From Bacillus halotolerans (GTDB lineage Bacteria > Bacillota > Bacilli > Bacillales > Bacillaceae): 64,000 nt of DNA. A program made the position numbers and the translations under genes. The notes beneath the pieces were generated by a model. It was not told where the DNA came from and did not search any database. It worked only from the letters and a program-made list of their open reading frames with translations. The DNA lies in the NCBI RefSeq assembly GCF_001517105.1, contig NZ_LPVF01000012.1:456958-520957 (forward strand), in the 5' to 3' direction. Shown here piece by piece: positions 46,277 to 56,050 of this stretch. The first letter of the stretch is position 1. Each line of letters opens with the position of its first letter.

Positions 46277-47422
46277 TTATTTAGTCATGCCGGCTTTTAG
46301 CAATTCAATTCCTTTTTCAATTTCCTGCTTTGCCTCTTCATCATTTTCTTTTTCCAGTGCTTTTTCAAGCTCCTCCGCGTATGTGTTGTCTCCGACTTTC
46401 CCGATAGCCCAGGCAGCCGTTCCCCTGATTACCGGGCGCGGATCTTTATGCATAAGCTCCGTCAGTTCAGGCAGTGCGGAGGTGTCTTTAAAGTGGGCAA
46501 GCGCCAAAATCGCATTCCGCTGAATCGGTTTTTTTCCGCGCCAGGAGCCTGAAACATGTCCGAATTTCTCTTTAAATTCACGGTTGCTGATGGTTAAAAG
46601 CGGCTTCAATAACGGTTTTGCAATCTCGGGGTCCGGTTCCATTTCTGGATGCAGATGAAAATCCTTCCCTTTATTGATTGGACATACCGTTTGGCACGTA
46701 TCGCATCCATACAGGCGGTTTCCGATTTTCGTGCGGAATTCATCCGGCAAAAATCCTTTTGTCTGGGTCAGAAAAGATATACAGCGCTGAGCGTTGAGCT
46801 GTCCAGGGTTCACAAGCGCCCCCGTCGGGCAAGCATCTAAACATTTGGTGCATGATCCGCACATATCCTCAATCGGCATATCCGGCTCGAAAGGTATATT
46901 TGTAATCATTTCCGCCAAATACACATAAGACCCGTACTCTGGCGTTGTAATCATACAGTTTTTGGCGCTGAACCCAATTCCGGCCCGTTCCGCCACTGCC
47001 CGATCAGACAATTCACCCGTATCGACCATTGATTTTGTCCTGACATCCTCATGCTTGCTTCTCAGAAAATCCTCCAGAAGATCGAGCTTTTCCCGCAGGA
47101 CGTCATGATAGTCCTTTCCCCAGGAGGCTCTGCAAAAAATGCCTCTGCGCTCAGTTCGCGTGCTTCTTGGCGCATCCTTCATTCTCGAAGGATAAGCAAG
47201 TGCAATGGCCACGATTGATTTCGCTTTCGGCAAAAGCAGCGTCGGCGTCACTCTTTTTTCAATATCAGGCTCTTCAAAACCGGAAAGATATCCGAGTGAC
47301 TCCTGAAGAATCAAACGGTCTTTTAAACTGTCAAATGTATCAGCGGTCGTAAAACCGATCTTGTCCACGCCAATGCTTTTCGCGTATTCAATTAATTCTT
47401 CTTTCAGCTGATAAACGTTCAT
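46277..47422 (-). CDS. queG: Epoxyqueuosine reductase
   Basis: Catalyses the last step of queuosine synthesis, reducing epoxyqueuosine in tRNA with a cobalamin and two 4Fe-4S clusters. Cluster ligands are seen in CGSCTKCLDACPTGAL and CDTCQTVCPINKG (residues about 185-245); HEAT-like repeats (RNAILALAHFKDTSALPELT and after) fill the C terminus and bind tRNA. ATG at 47422, eleven bases after AAAGGAGG. Confidence 0.94.
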   Translation of the reverse strand: MNVYQLKEELIEYAKSIGVDKIGFTTADTFDSLKDRLILQESLGYLSGFEEPDIEKRVTPTLLLPKAKSIVAIALAYPSRMKDAPRSTRTERRGIFCRASWGKDYHDVLREKLDLLEDFLRSKHEDVRTKSMVDTGELSDRAVAERAGIGFSAKNCMITTPEYGSYVYLAEMITNIPFEPDMPIEDMCGSCTKCLDACPTGALVNPGQLNAQRCISFLTQTKGFLPDEFRTKIGNRLYGCDTCQTVCPINKGKDFHLHPEMEPDPEIAKPLLKPLLTISNREFKEKFGHVSGSWRGKKPIQRNAILALAHFKDTSALPELTELMHKDPRPVIRGTAAWAIGKVGDNTYAEELEKALEKENDEEAKQEIEKGIELLKAGMTK

Positions 47423-47467
47423 GTTTTGCACAGCCTCCTTTCTTTGTGATAAAACAACAAGCCGTTG

Positions 47468-47473
47468 TATAAT
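47468..47473 (+). promoter_or_regulatory. Probable -10 box before the B3/B4-like gene
   Basis: TATAAT at 47468-47473, with TTGTGA about 18 bases upstream as a plausible -35. Confidence 0.5.
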
Positions 47474-47505
47474 AGGTTGATATCCCGTAATTGGAGTGAA
47501 TGCAT

Positions 47506-48129
47506 GTGAATATCAAACTTGATCCTGTTATTACTGAACGTGCGGCAGGAATAAAAGCAGCCGCTGTGATATATGAAAATATTGAAGTCGGCTCCTCTCC
47601 GCAAATGCTGAAAGGCAGACTTCGTTTATTTCAAGAGTCCCTGTTTTTTGACTATGCGGACGGCGGAATTTCCAGCCAGCCTTTCGTTAAAGAATGGCAG
47701 ACAATCTTTAAGCAGCTTGACCCTTCATTCGAGGGAGAAAAAACGCCGATGGAGCAAATGCTGATCCCGATATCCAAAGAACAATTCATGGAAAGCGAGG
47801 ATTCAGCCCATGATACCATACATTTTTTCGCGTTAAAATATTCTCTCCCCATTATGATCTATGATGCCGGCAAGCTCCAGGAGCCAGTCCGGATTTCAGC
47901 AGGAGAAAAAAATAACATACTGATTTATTCTGATGAAGACGGGGTATTCGGCAATTTCAAAAACAAAGTCAATCAAAAACCCGTCACAGCAGATACAAAA
48001 AGCATGCTGCAAATCATCTTTTTCCCGCCATCGATTAAAAAAGAAAATGCCGTTAACCTATTAACATCATTAACGAAAATGTTTGAACAAATTCACGGCG
48101 GCGGCCATACAGTACATTGGCTTACGTAA
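47506..48129 (+). CDS. Conserved protein resembling a stand-alone B3/B4 (tRNA-editing-like) domain
   Basis: A soluble protein of about 207 residues. The order of segments (N-terminal extension, EWQTIFKQLDPSF, a helical middle with KYSLPIMIYDAGKLQEP and the ending with EDGVFGNFKNKV) resembles free-standing B3/B4 domains related to phenylalanyl-tRNA synthetase beta chains; I am only moderately sure. GTG start nine bases after GGAG; an ATG two codons earlier is closer. Divergent from queG. Confidence 0.6.
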   Translation: MNIKLDPVITERAAGIKAAAVIYENIEVGSSPQMLKGRLRLFQESLFFDYADGGISSQPFVKEWQTIFKQLDPSFEGEKTPMEQMLIPISKEQFMESEDSAHDTIHFFALKYSLPIMIYDAGKLQEPVRISAGEKNNILIYSDEDGVFGNFKNKVNQKPVTADTKSMLQIIFFPPSIKKENAVNLLTSLTKMFEQIHGGGHTVHWLT

Positions 48130-48157
48130 AAGAACACGAGATTCGTGTTCTTTTTCA
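48129..48157 (+). terminator. Terminator after the B3/B4-like gene
   Basis: AAGAACACGA pairs with TCGTGTTCTT, followed by TTTC, overlapping the stop. Confidence 0.85.
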
Positions 48158-48219
48158 CATAAAAAAACGCAATACTTCGTTTATCTGAGAAACGAAACAC
48201 TGCGTTAATAACGTATGTA

Positions 48220-48293
48220 TGGAGCGGGTGATGAGAATCGAACTCACGACATCAGCTTGGAAGGCTGAGGTTTTACCACTAAACTACACCCGC
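48220..48293 (-). tRNA. tRNA-Gly (anticodon TCC)
   Basis: The minus strand folds as a cloverleaf starting GCGGGTGTAG, anticodon loop CTTCCAA (TCC), T loop GTTCGATTC and 3' CCA encoded. It stands alone, away from the main cluster. Confidence 0.95.
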
Positions 48294-48483
48294 ATTTGTT
48301 ATTGTCGGTGTCAGCACCGCTTTGACTTTTATTATGTTACACGTTTATTAATTTTTCGTCAAGAGAATATAAAAAATTTGTCGAAAGAAATTTTTATTTT
48401 CGCAATGTTGTTAAGTTCCATTTACATAATGTTAAATAAACTATACAATAGAAGAAAGTGAGAATGTGAAGGTGGCAGACGTC

Positions 48484-48687
48484 ATGATGAAAAATAAAGT
48501 GAAAGAGCTCAGAGCGCGCTTCAGCTATTCTCAGGAAAAACTCGGAGAAACGGTCGGCGTCACGAGACAAACGGTCGCAGCAATTGAAAAAGGAGACTAT
48601 GTTCCCTCACTGTTATTAGCATTAAAAATCTGCAAAGCCTTCTCCATGAAAATGGAGGATGTCTTTTGGCTAGAGGAGGAAGACTAA
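48484..48687 (+). CDS. ygzD: Xre-family HTH regulator
   Basis: A 67-residue single-domain Cro/C1-type HTH (SYSQEKLGETVGVTRQTVAA as the DNA-binding helices). ATG at 48484 with AAGGTGG upstream; an ATG one codon later is equally possible. It precedes the membrane protein gene ygaO by one base and probably regulates this two-gene unit, an arrangement common in Bacillus. Confidence 0.88.
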   Translation: MMKNKVKELRARFSYSQEKLGETVGVTRQTVAAIEKGDYVPSLLLALKICKAFSMKMEDVFWLEEED

Positions 48688-48688
48688 T

Positions 48689-49162
48689 ATGAGCATGAAA
48701 ACAAAAGCAGCATTTCACCTCGTTTTGTTCGGCCTTGCATGCTGGACACTGATTTCATACTTTGAAGCTTCGGAAGGCATTGGAGCCTTTTTCAGCACAA
48801 GGAACGCCCAGATGATGTTTGATATAAACATTACCCCGTTTATTCTTTTTATTGCGGCAGCTGCAGTTTATATCTATTTACAAAAGAAAAGCCGACCTGC
48901 GTCAAAACATCTCCTGCTGCCAGATGAATTTGAGGAACAGGATGAAAGAGAGCAGATGATGACGGCAAAAGCCTGCCGTGCGTCATATATCGCCGTCTAC
49001 TTTTCACTTCCTGCCGCCGCTGTCCTGCTCATTTTTTATCCGCTGTTTCAGTCACACATTCCCTTTTTCCCTATTATTATCGTGTTTATCATCATGATCA
49101 TCCAGCACCTATCCTATGTCATTTCCTTCAAGAAAAATGAAAAAAACTCCGGCGCGGTGTAA
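48689..49162 (+). CDS. ygaO: Four-helix membrane protein
   Basis: A 157-residue integral membrane protein with four hydrophobic segments (HLVLFGLACWTLISYF, TPFILFIAAAAVYIYL, YIAVYFSLPAAAVLLIFYPL, FFPIIIVFIIMIIQHL) and a charged central loop. Cotranscribed with the small Xre regulator; AGGAGG lies eight bases before the ATG. Function unknown. Confidence 0.82.
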   Translation: MSMKTKAAFHLVLFGLACWTLISYFEASEGIGAFFSTRNAQMMFDINITPFILFIAAAAVYIYLQKKSRPASKHLLLPDEFEEQDEREQMMTAKACRASYIAVYFSLPAAAVLLIFYPLFQSHIPFFPIIIVFIIMIIQHLSYVISFKKNEKNSGAV

Positions 49163-49179
49163 TCGTCCGGAGTTTTTTC
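49141..49179. terminator. Bidirectional terminator between ygaO and rpsN2
   Basis: AAAAAACTCCGG pairs with CCGGAGTTTTTT across a 14-base loop; it overlaps the ygaO stop. Confidence 0.85.
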
Positions 49180-49449
49180 TTACCAGCTTGCTTTTTTCAC
49201 ACCCGGAATTTGGCCTTTATGCGCCAGCTCCCTAAATGCAATTCTGGACATTTTAAATTTTCTCATATATCCTCTCGGGCGGCCCGTTACCATACAGCGG
49301 TTATGGAGTCTTCCCGGTGCTGAATCTCTCGGCAGCTTGCTGAGTGCTTCGTAATCTCCTTTTGCCTTTAACTCTTGTCTAATAGCAACATATTGTTCAA
49401 CAAGCTTCTGGCGTTTTAATTCTTTTGCCACTTTTGATTTCTTAGCCAA
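49180..49449 (-). CDS. rpsN2: Alternative, zinc-independent ribosomal protein S14
   Basis: An 89-residue S14 paralogue (yhzA) of the small ribosomal subunit. It has the longer non-zinc form: only one Cys ([15 protein letters not shown]) instead of the paired CxxC motifs. It replaces the zinc-binding S14 under zinc starvation, and the Zur-type box upstream agrees with that. Confidence 0.95.
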   Translation of the reverse strand: MAKKSKVAKELKRQKLVEQYVAIRQELKAKGDYEALSKLPRDSAPGRLHNRCMVTGRPRGYMRKFKMSRIAFRELAHKGQIPGVKKASW

Positions 49450-49461
49450 GAAAAAGCCTCC

Positions 49462-49488
49462 TTTAAATCGTAATATTTACGATTTAAA
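49462..49488 (-). promoter_or_regulatory. Zur box of rpsN2
   Basis: TTTAAATCGTAATATTTACG followed by ATTTAAA is an almost perfect palindrome matching the B. subtilis Zur consensus (AAATCGTAAT-N-ATTACGATTT), immediately before the ribosome site. Confidence 0.9.
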
Positions 49489-49556
49489 ATGTATCATGAT
49501 GTATTCTAAAATGCAAGCACACCGCTCGGTAAAACAGACGGCCGAAGCCGTCCATT

Positions 49557-50123
49557 CTATTTATGCAATTCAACATAATAAAGCAGAGCATCTTTATGTT
49601 TAATCACTTCATTTTTGTTTTCAGAGGTTTTCATTGTACCGTTAGAATCCTTTATGCTGCTGCCGATCAATACCGGTTTCCCGAAAGAAATTGGCTCCGC
49701 TGATGATAAATTTTGAGTCATTTCCTGTGCAGCGCTGACGTCACGCTGAAACGATGAAGCAGCCGTGCTGCTCCCTTGTTCATCAACAATGCCAAAGTGA
49801 ACGGTGCTCATTTTTTTCTGATCTTCCTCATTCTCAAAATAAACAAATTGTAATGTAGCGGGATTTTCTTCCGTGAAATCAGCAGTTACCGGACCTATCG
49901 TTTCAACAAGCTTTCCGTTTTGGTAATGTTCAATGTACATGTCAGCCTCAGAAATGCTTTCGTTGATATTAGTCACTTCAGCAGCGAATGAATACGGAGC
50001 CGCAATCTTCATTCTGTTTTTTTCAATATCTGAAACATCTGCCTCTTTGATTTCCATGTGCTTCGTATTTCCGCATGCGGACAGCATGACCAACAGAGTA
50101 ACGGCACTTATAAGTATTCTCAG
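49557..50123 (-). CDS. Lipoprotein of unknown function, abnormal start
   Basis: A secreted lipoprotein of about 188 residues: signal RILISAVTLLVMLSACGNT with lipobox LSAC, then an acidic soluble domain (AAEVTNINESISEADMYIEH...). No ATG, GTG or TTG precedes the signal peptide in frame. A CTG at 50123 lies nine bases after AAAAAAGGGGG and could be the start; or a one-base change in that A/G run would link it to an ATG at 50152. Internal ATG at 50093 would remove the signal peptide. Divergence from known families prevents a function call. Confidence 0.6.
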   Translation of the reverse strand: MRILISAVTLLVMLSACGNTKHMEIKEADVSDIEKNRMKIAAPYSFAAEVTNINESISEADMYIEHYQNGKLVETIGPVTADFTEENPATLQFVYFENEEDQKKMSTVHFGIVDEQGSSTAASSFQRDVSAAQEMTQNLSSAEPISFGKPVLIGSSIKDSNGTMKTSENKNEVIKHKDALLYYVELHK

Positions 50124-50178
50124 GAAAAACAGCCCCCTTTTTTGATTATCATACCATGTTCGGAGACTGTGTTTTCAC

Positions 50179-51315
50179 TTAAACTGATGCATGATTCTCT
50201 TTGACAAAATAAGTGTTACCTACGGCTTCTCCTCTTTTTTTCTGAAGTTTCCTTGTCCGCTCATTTTCGAACGGCAAAAGCGGGAAGACGAGCTCTGCAA
50301 AATAGTACGCTTCTTCTAAATGAGGATAGCCGGAAAAAATAAATGATTCAATGCCGAGGGCGTGGTACTCCGCTATGCGGTCGGCAATGGTCTGCGGATC
50401 TCCGACAAGAGCCGTGCCTGCCCCTCCTCTGACCAGGCCGATACCCGCCCACAGATTCGGGCTGATTTCAAGCTTTGTCCGATCGCCTCGATGAAGCTCC
50501 GCCATCCGCTTTTGACCCGAAGAATCAGCACGGCGCAAAGCGTTCTGTGCTTTGGCAATCGTGTCATCATCCAAATGGCTGATTAAACGTTCAGCCGCTT
50601 CCCACGCCTCATGTTCTGTTTCACGGGCGATCACATGCAACCTAATGCCGAACCGCACTGTTCTTCCCTCTTTTTCCGCTTGCTTTTTGACTCTCTCAAT
50701 CTTTTCTTTTACCTGTTCAGGCGGCTCACCCCACGTTAAATACACATCTGTATACTTTGCCGCGACTTCAATTCCAGCCTGTGAGGACCCGCCGAAATAG
50801 ATAGGCGGGTGCGGTGCTTGCCGCGGCGGGAATAGCAGATTGCTGTTTTCCACTTTTATATGTTTTCCTTCATAGGTGACCGTTTCTCCGCGCAAAAGCC
50901 CCCGCCAAACAGTTAAAAATTCGTCCGTTGCTTCATAGCGCTCATCATGACTGATAAACAGTCCGTCCCCGGCTAGCTCGTACGGATCGCCCCCTGCCAC
51001 AACATTAATCAGCAGCCGTCCATCTGAAATGTGATCTAAGGTAGAGGTCATTCTGGCTGCAAGAGAAGGTTGCATTAACCCGGGCCGTACCGCGACTAAA
51101 AACTTTAAATCTTTTGTTTCCCCGGCTAACGCCGAGGCTGTGAGCCAAGGGTCCTCGCACGATCTTCCCGTCGGCAGAAGGACTCCTGTATACCCCAGCC
51201 TGTCAGCGGCCTGCGCCACTTGTTTAAAGTATTCATGATCCGCCGTCCGTCCATCGCTTTCTGACCCTAAATACCTTGCGTCTCCATGCGTCGGAATAAA
51301 CCAAAGAATGTCCAT
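50179..51315 (-). CDS. ssuD: FMNH2-dependent alkanesulfonate monooxygenase
   Basis: Releases sulfite from alkanesulfonates using oxygen and reduced flavin. The 378 residues form a bacterial luciferase-like barrel ([57 protein letters not shown]). The reductase partner (SsuE) is not in this window. Last gene of ssuBACD. Confidence 0.95.
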   Translation of the reverse strand: MDILWFIPTHGDARYLGSESDGRTADHEYFKQVAQAADRLGYTGVLLPTGRSCEDPWLTASALAGETKDLKFLVAVRPGLMQPSLAARMTSTLDHISDGRLLINVVAGGDPYELAGDGLFISHDERYEATDEFLTVWRGLLRGETVTYEGKHIKVENSNLLFPPRQAPHPPIYFGGSSQAGIEVAAKYTDVYLTWGEPPEQVKEKIERVKKQAEKEGRTVRFGIRLHVIARETEHEAWEAAERLISHLDDDTIAKAQNALRRADSSGQKRMAELHRGDRTKLEISPNLWAGIGLVRGGAGTALVGDPQTIADRIAEYHALGIESFIFSGYPHLEEAYYFAELVFPLLPFENERTRKLQKKRGEAVGNTYFVKENHASV

Positions 51316-51334
51316 ATCAATCTCTCCTTTTCGT

Positions 51335-52165
51335 CTATTTTCCCTCGTAACTGTTTCTCCACTTTAATAGCTTTCGTTCAAGCATCCTGACAAAAGAATC
51401 CGTCAGCTTTCCAACCACCGCAAAAATGATAATCCCCGCAAACACTTTATTTGTTTGTGAAAATTGTCTGGCATCCATGATCATATAACCGACCCCAGAG
51501 CTTGAACCCATCAGCTCCGCTACAACAAGCCCAAGCCATGCAATACCCAGCGATAAGCGAATGCCGAGCAATATATTGGGCAGGGATGCCGGCACAATCA
51601 CTTTTGTCATCTGCTGGTGCCATTTAAATTCAAGCACCCGGGCAACTTCGAACAGCTTAGCGTCAACTCCGCGAATGCCGTTAAATGTATTGATATACAC
51701 AGGGAAGAAAGCGCCGAGCGCAATCAGCAAAATTTTCGATATTTCATCAAAACCGAACCATAAAATAAACAGCGGCGTGACAGCCAGATGCGGAACGGTT
51801 CTGAGCATTTGCAATGATGGGTCAAGATACAACTCCGTCCGTTTAGAGAATCCGGCCAAAATTCCGATCAAAAGTCCAAGCCCCGCACCAAGTACAAAAC
51901 CAAGCGCTGCCCGATATATACTGATTTGCAGATGGCCAAAGAGCTCGCCTGTCAAAATGAGCTCTTTAAACGTCAGCAAGATCGCAACAGGCGTAGGGAG
52001 CACTGTCGCCGACACGATGCCAAGACTGCCGATCACCTGCCAGATGGCTATGATCACAGCAGGCAGCAGAAGCCCCTTTGCCCACCCGTATTTGATTCTA
52101 TGGGGCTTTCTTTGGATCGCTTCAGCATTTGCTTTCGGCAGTGAACCTGCAGCCTCTGCTTTCAT
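51335..52165 (-). CDS. ssuC: Aliphatic sulfonate ABC transporter permease
   Basis: A 276-residue membrane permease with six helices and the coupling-loop motif [20 protein letters not shown] (EAA region). Forms the channel with SsuB and SsuA. Its ATG overlaps the ssuA stop by 4 bases. Confidence 0.95.
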   Translation of the reverse strand: MKAEAAGSLPKANAEAIQRKPHRIKYGWAKGLLLPAVIIAIWQVIGSLGIVSATVLPTPVAILLTFKELILTGELFGHLQISIYRAALGFVLGAGLGLLIGILAGFSKRTELYLDPSLQMLRTVPHLAVTPLFILWFGFDEISKILLIALGAFFPVYINTFNGIRGVDAKLFEVARVLEFKWHQQMTKVIVPASLPNILLGIRLSLGIAWLGLVVAELMGSSSGVGYMIMDARQFSQTNKVFAGIIIFAVVGKLTDSFVRMLERKLLKWRNSYEGK

Positions 52166-53163
52166 GATGGATCACCTCCAGAGACTTTTTCCTTTAACGC
52201 TTTTTTGATAAATGAATTATCAACAACTTCTCTCACATCAATTTTCTTATCTATCGCTTTTGTTTTAAATTGAAAATCCGCTGTCTCCTGCTGCGCTTTT
52301 ATAATGTCTTCACTAATAACCTCATTCAGAGGCTCCGTATTTTTCAGCACATTTTCAACGACCTTTTTATCGAGATCTTTTATTTTTGCATACAAGTCAG
52401 CCGCTTCACCCGGATGTTCCTTTTGCCATACAACCGCCTGATTAAATACCTGCAGAAAACGGACCACTTCGTCTGGATGTTCCTTAGAGAATGTTGTTCT
52501 AACTAATGTAAACCCTGGTGAATATAAATCGGTGCTTTCCCCGTTCACAAGAAGTTTCGCTCCGTGTTTGATTGTTTCTAAGGATAGGTACGGCTCCCAG
52601 ATGGACCAAGCGTCAACCGAACCGTTTTCAAACGCAGAGGCCGCTTCATCAGGCTGCAGCTGAATAACAGTCACGTCATCAGCTGACAAGCCTGCTTGAT
52701 CAAGCGCTTTATACAAAAAGTCAAAGCCGCTGCTGCCTTTCGCTACAGCAATTTTCTTTCCTTTTAAATCTTTGACCTCCTTAATCCCGCTGTCTGGATT
52801 CACAAGTATGCCGTTCGCCTTTAATCCGTCCTGAGACAAGCCGATTTCTTTAAAATCAATGCCTGCCGCCTGTCCAGCGATCACTGGTGAATTGCCGACT
52901 TGAGAAAAGTCAAGTTTATCTGCTGCAAGCCCTTCAAATTGTGGCGGCCCGCTTTGAAACTCCACCCATTTCACCTTGATGCCTTCTTTTTCGAAAGCCT
53001 CTTCAAACCAGCCTTTTTCCTTGGCAATTAAAAGCGGGCTTAAGCTTTGCTGTATCCCGATCCGAATTTCTTTCAATGGTTTTTTATCACCGCTGGCTCC
53101 ATTTGCTCCGCACCCTGCCAGCAGAAAAAAAATAGATGCCAATACAATGATTCCTTTTTTCAT
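52162..53163 (-). CDS. ssuA: Aliphatic sulfonate-binding lipoprotein
   Basis: A 333-residue binding protein with lipobox LLAGC (Cys about 19) and NMT1/SsuA-like fold (IRIGIQQSLSPLLIAKEKGW, VGNSPVIAGQAAGIDFKEIG, SVDAWSIWEPYLSLE). Captures sulfonates outside the membrane for SsuBC. Confidence 0.95.
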   Translation of the reverse strand: MKKGIIVLASIFFLLAGCGANGASGDKKPLKEIRIGIQQSLSPLLIAKEKGWFEEAFEKEGIKVKWVEFQSGPPQFEGLAADKLDFSQVGNSPVIAGQAAGIDFKEIGLSQDGLKANGILVNPDSGIKEVKDLKGKKIAVAKGSSGFDFLYKALDQAGLSADDVTVIQLQPDEAASAFENGSVDAWSIWEPYLSLETIKHGAKLLVNGESTDLYSPGFTLVRTTFSKEHPDEVVRFLQVFNQAVVWQKEHPGEAADLYAKIKDLDKKVVENVLKNTEPLNEVISEDIIKAQQETADFQFKTKAIDKKIDVREVVDNSFIKKALKEKVSGGDPS

Positions 53164-53180
53164 CTCTGCTTCAGCCCTTT

Positions 53181-53948
53181 CTATATCCCTGATCCTTCTG
53201 CATACTCAAAGTCTTCTGTTTTTTCGAATTCCGACAGCACTTTCTGTCTGATCGCTTGGAAGTCAGGCGTCGTCCTGTTTCGGGGGTAAGCCAGATGAAT
53301 TGGCATCAGCTTATGAATTTTTCCCGGTTTGGCTTTTAGGATCGCAATCTCATTCCCTAAATAAACAGATTCATCTATATCATGAGTGACGAGTATCATC
53401 GTTGTTTTTTTCCTCCGCCATATATCCAGCAGCACGTCTTGAAGGTGTTTTCGAGTAAACGCGTCTAACGCACCGAACGGTTCATCCAAAAGCAGCACCT
53501 CCGGCTCCCGCAGAAGAGCACGTGCGATGGCCACTCTTTGAGACATACCGCCCGACAGCTCACGCGGATATGCTTTCTCCGATCCTTTTAATCTGACAAT
53601 CTCGATCAGTTCATCTACCTTCTGTTTGACTTCAGGATCTTTCAAATTCAAATCGGCGGCAATATTCTGCTCAACCGTCAGCCAAGGAAAAAGACGGTGT
53701 TCCTGAAAAATAAATCCTTGCTGAATACCTGGTGCAGTCACATGGCGTCCGTTAATTTCGACACTCCCGCTAAAATCAGAATCAAGTCCTGCAATTATCT
53801 TTAAAAGTGTGCTTTTTCCGCATCCGCTCGGTCCGATGATCGTTAAAAACTCACCCGGTGCAATTGATAATTGAATATTCTCCAAGACCGTAGTTTGGCG
53901 GCCTTCTTGAGCAAATGCTTTTTCCTTGATGTTGATGGTCACAGCCAC
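53181..53948 (-). CDS. ssuB: Aliphatic sulfonate ABC transporter ATPase
   Basis: A 255-residue ATPase: Walker [15 protein letters not shown], signature [16 protein letters not shown], Walker [13 protein letters not shown], switch LVTHDIDES. First gene of ssuBACD; GTG start at 53948 preceded by GGAGAGGGAT. The leader carries a terminator element shared with senS. Confidence 0.95.
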   Translation of the reverse strand: MAVTINIKEKAFAQEGRQTTVLENIQLSIAPGEFLTIIGPSGCGKSTLLKIIAGLDSDFSGSVEINGRHVTAPGIQQGFIFQEHRLFPWLTVEQNIAADLNLKDPEVKQKVDELIEIVRLKGSEKAYPRELSGGMSQRVAIARALLREPEVLLLDEPFGALDAFTRKHLQDVLLDIWRRKKTTMILVTHDIDESVYLGNEIAILKAKPGKIHKLMPIHLAYPRNRTTPDFQAIRQKVLSEFEKTEDFEYAEGSGI

Positions 53949-53985
53949 TTTTATCCCTCTCCTTCTGCCAACCCCGCCTTCTAAA

Positions 53986-54047
53986 AAAACAAAAAGGCCC
54001 CCATCTCTGTTTTTGTAGAGATGAGAGCCTTCGGCGGTCCGATCAGC
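53986..54047 (-). promoter_or_regulatory. ssuB leader: conserved element plus terminator
   Basis: In transcript sense the leader reads GCTGATCGGACCGCCGAAGG (54028-54047) running into a stem GGCTCTCATCTCT/AGAGATGGGGGCC and a T run (TTTTTGTTTTTTT), about 40 bases before the ssuB start. The first 23 bases match the senS leader at 21 positions. This looks like an attenuator; the sensed signal is not identified. Confidence 0.7.
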
Positions 54048-54084
54048 TGCCCAATTGTTTTTTTGTTTGAATATCATGTTAATT

Positions 54085-54105
54085 CAAATTATTCCGATAT
54101 GTCAA
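54085..54105 (-). promoter_or_regulatory. Probable ssuB promoter region
   Basis: The minus strand reads TTGACA (54100-54105) followed by ATCGGAATAATTTGAATTAACAT; a TAACAT about 18 bases downstream could be the -10. GGAATAATTTGAATTA also resembles CymR-type sulfur-control sites, but this is a weak match. Confidence 0.45.
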
Positions 54106-54268
54106 CTCTTTTTTATTCAGCATTTTTTGGATGAATGTTTATCACTTACTTCTCATATTCGCAAATAGCGCTTATTTCTATAAACCCTCGATCATCTCTA
54201 TTAAACTGTTCTGCCAAGGGTTTTCTGCTTTTTTTAATAGTTTTTATCGTATTATATAAATAATTATT

Positions 54269-54318
54269 TTATAATCATTATAAAATAATATTGACTTTTT
54301 ACTTAGAGATGATATTAT
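54269..54318 (+). promoter_or_regulatory. katA promoter with PerR box
   Basis: TTATAATCATTATAA (54269-54283) is a perfect PerR box. It lies just upstream of TTGACT (54291-54296) and TATTAT (54313-54318, 16-base spacing), so PerR-metal would block polymerase and peroxide would relieve it. Confidence 0.92.
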
Positions 54319-54346
54319 GTTCTTATCAATTCCAAGAGGTGATGAC

Positions 54347-55798
54347 ATGAGTTCAAATAAACTGACAACTAGCTGGGGAGCTCCAGTTGGAGATAATCAA
54401 AATTCAATGACTGCCGGTTCTCGCGGACCAACTTTAATCCAAGATGTACACTTACTCGAAAAATTGGCCCATTTTAACAGAGAACGTGTTCCTGAGCGTG
54501 TCGTTCACGCTAAAGGTGCAGGCGCACACGGTTATTTTGAAGTGACAAACGATGTAACAAAATATACAAAAGCTGCTTTCTTATCAGAAGTCGGCAAACG
54601 CACACCTTTGTTCATCCGTTTCTCAACAGTTGCCGGTGAACTTGGCTCTGCTGACACCGTTCGCGACCCGCGCGGATTTGCTGTTAAGTTTTATACAGAA
54701 GAAGGAAACTATGACATTGTCGGCAACAATACGCCGGTCTTCTTCATCCGCGATGCGATTAAGTTCCCTGATTTTATCCATACACAAAAAAGAGATCCAA
54801 AAACACACTTGAAAAATCCTACAGCTGTATGGGATTTCTGGTCACTTTCACCGGAAGCCCTACACCAAGTGACGATCCTGATGTCTGACCGCGGAATTCC
54901 TGCTACACTTCGCCACATGCACGGTTTTGGTAGCCATACATTCAAATGGACAAATGCCGAAGGCGAAGGCGTATGGATCAAGTATCACTTTAAAACAGAA
55001 CAAGGCGTGAAGAACCTTGATGTGAAGACAGCAGCAAAAATTGCCGGTGAAAACCCGGATTATCATACTGAAGATCTGTTCAATGCAATCGAAAACGGCG
55101 ATTTCCCTGCATGGAAATTATATGTGCAAATCATGCCTTTAGAAGATGCAAATACGTACCGCTTCGATCCGTTTGATGTCACAAAAGTATGGTCTCAAAA
55201 AGACTATCCGCTCATTGAAGTCGGCCGTATGGTTCTTGACAGAAATCCGGAAAACTACTTTGCCGAAGTAGAGCAAGCAACATTCTCACCTGGAACACTG
55301 GTCCCCGGTATTGATGTATCACCGGATAAAATGCTTCAAGGGCGTCTGTTTGCGTATCATGATGCGCATCGCTACCGTGTCGGAGCAAACCACCAGGCCC
55401 TGCCGATCAACCGCGCACGCAACGAAGTAAGAAACTATCAGCGTGACGGACAAATGCGCTTTGACAATAACGGCGGCGGCTCCGTCTACTACGAGCCAAA
55501 CAGCTTCGGCGGACCGACTGAGTCACCTGAGAATAAACAAGCGGCTTATCCGGTACAAGGTATGGCTGACAGCGTAAGCTACGATCACAATGATCACTAC
55601 ACACAAGCCGGCGATCTCTACCGTTTAATGAGCGAAGAGGAACGCACCCGCCTTGTAGAAAATATCGTAAATGCAATGAAACCGGTAGAAAAAGAAGATA
55701 TCAAACTCCGCCAAATCGAGCACTTTTACAAAGCTGATCCTGAATACGGAAGACGCGTGGCAGAGGGCTTAGGTTTGCCGATTAAAAAAGAAGTTTAA
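54347..55798 (+). CDS. katA: Vegetative catalase
   Basis: A 483-residue haem catalase breaking down hydrogen peroxide. Catalytic region [15 protein letters not shown] with the distal His, [20 protein letters not shown], and the proximal haem ligand Tyr in [14 protein letters not shown]. The ATG at 54347 follows AAGAGGTGATG and gives the normal length; the upstream frame is leader. Under PerR control. Confidence 0.97.
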   Translation: MSSNKLTTSWGAPVGDNQNSMTAGSRGPTLIQDVHLLEKLAHFNRERVPERVVHAKGAGAHGYFEVTNDVTKYTKAAFLSEVGKRTPLFIRFSTVAGELGSADTVRDPRGFAVKFYTEEGNYDIVGNNTPVFFIRDAIKFPDFIHTQKRDPKTHLKNPTAVWDFWSLSPEALHQVTILMSDRGIPATLRHMHGFGSHTFKWTNAEGEGVWIKYHFKTEQGVKNLDVKTAAKIAGENPDYHTEDLFNAIENGDFPAWKLYVQIMPLEDANTYRFDPFDVTKVWSQKDYPLIEVGRMVLDRNPENYFAEVEQATFSPGTLVPGIDVSPDKMLQGRLFAYHDAHRYRVGANHQALPINRARNEVRNYQRDGQMRFDNNGGGSVYYEPNSFGGPTESPENKQAAYPVQGMADSVSYDHNDHYTQAGDLYRLMSEEERTRLVENIVNAMKPVEKEDIKLRQIEHFYKADPEYGRRVAEGLGLPIKKEV

Positions 55799-55805
55799 TA
55801 GCATA

Positions 55806-55840
55806 GAAAAAAACCCGCTGAATAAACAGCGGGTTTTTTA
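55806..55840. terminator. Bidirectional terminator between katA and senS
   Basis: AAAACCCGCTG pairs with CAGCGGGTTTT; the T run reaches the senS stop on the other strand. Confidence 0.87.
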
Positions 55841-56026
55841 CATAGATTTACGGATTGCCGTATGCTTCTCATCAATCTTCATATAAATTTTCTCCATTAA
55901 CTCCTCACTATTCATTATCTCCCGCTTGTTCTTTTCAATAAGAAGCGCCAGCGGCAGCATCTGATTGCCATATGTTTTTCGTTTTCTGAAGCGTCTTCTC
56001 CCTTTCTCTTTTTTGGTTCCCATCAT
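55838..56026 (-). CDS. senS: SenS, small basic regulator of extracellular enzyme genes
   Basis: A 62-residue highly basic protein: KKEKGRRRFRKRKTYGNQML, then LLIEKNKREI and a C-terminal KIDEKH. It matches SenS, reported to raise expression of secreted enzymes when in multiple copies, and shares the (R/K)-rich, NK-x-E, EKH pattern of FbpA-type small basic proteins. AAAGGAGG precedes the ATG. Its leader has an attenuator-like hairpin. Confidence 0.85.
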   Translation of the reverse strand: MMGTKKEKGRRRFRKRKTYGNQMLPLALLIEKNKREIMNSEELMEKIYMKIDEKHTAIRKSM

Positions 56027-56050
56027 TTCTCCCTCCTTTAAAAATAAAAA

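Noticed and set aside
53986..54047. S-box (SAM) riboswitch before ssuB
   Set aside because: The conserved S-box blocks (AGAGAGGTGGAGGGA, GGCAACC) are absent; only an attenuator-like element is seen.
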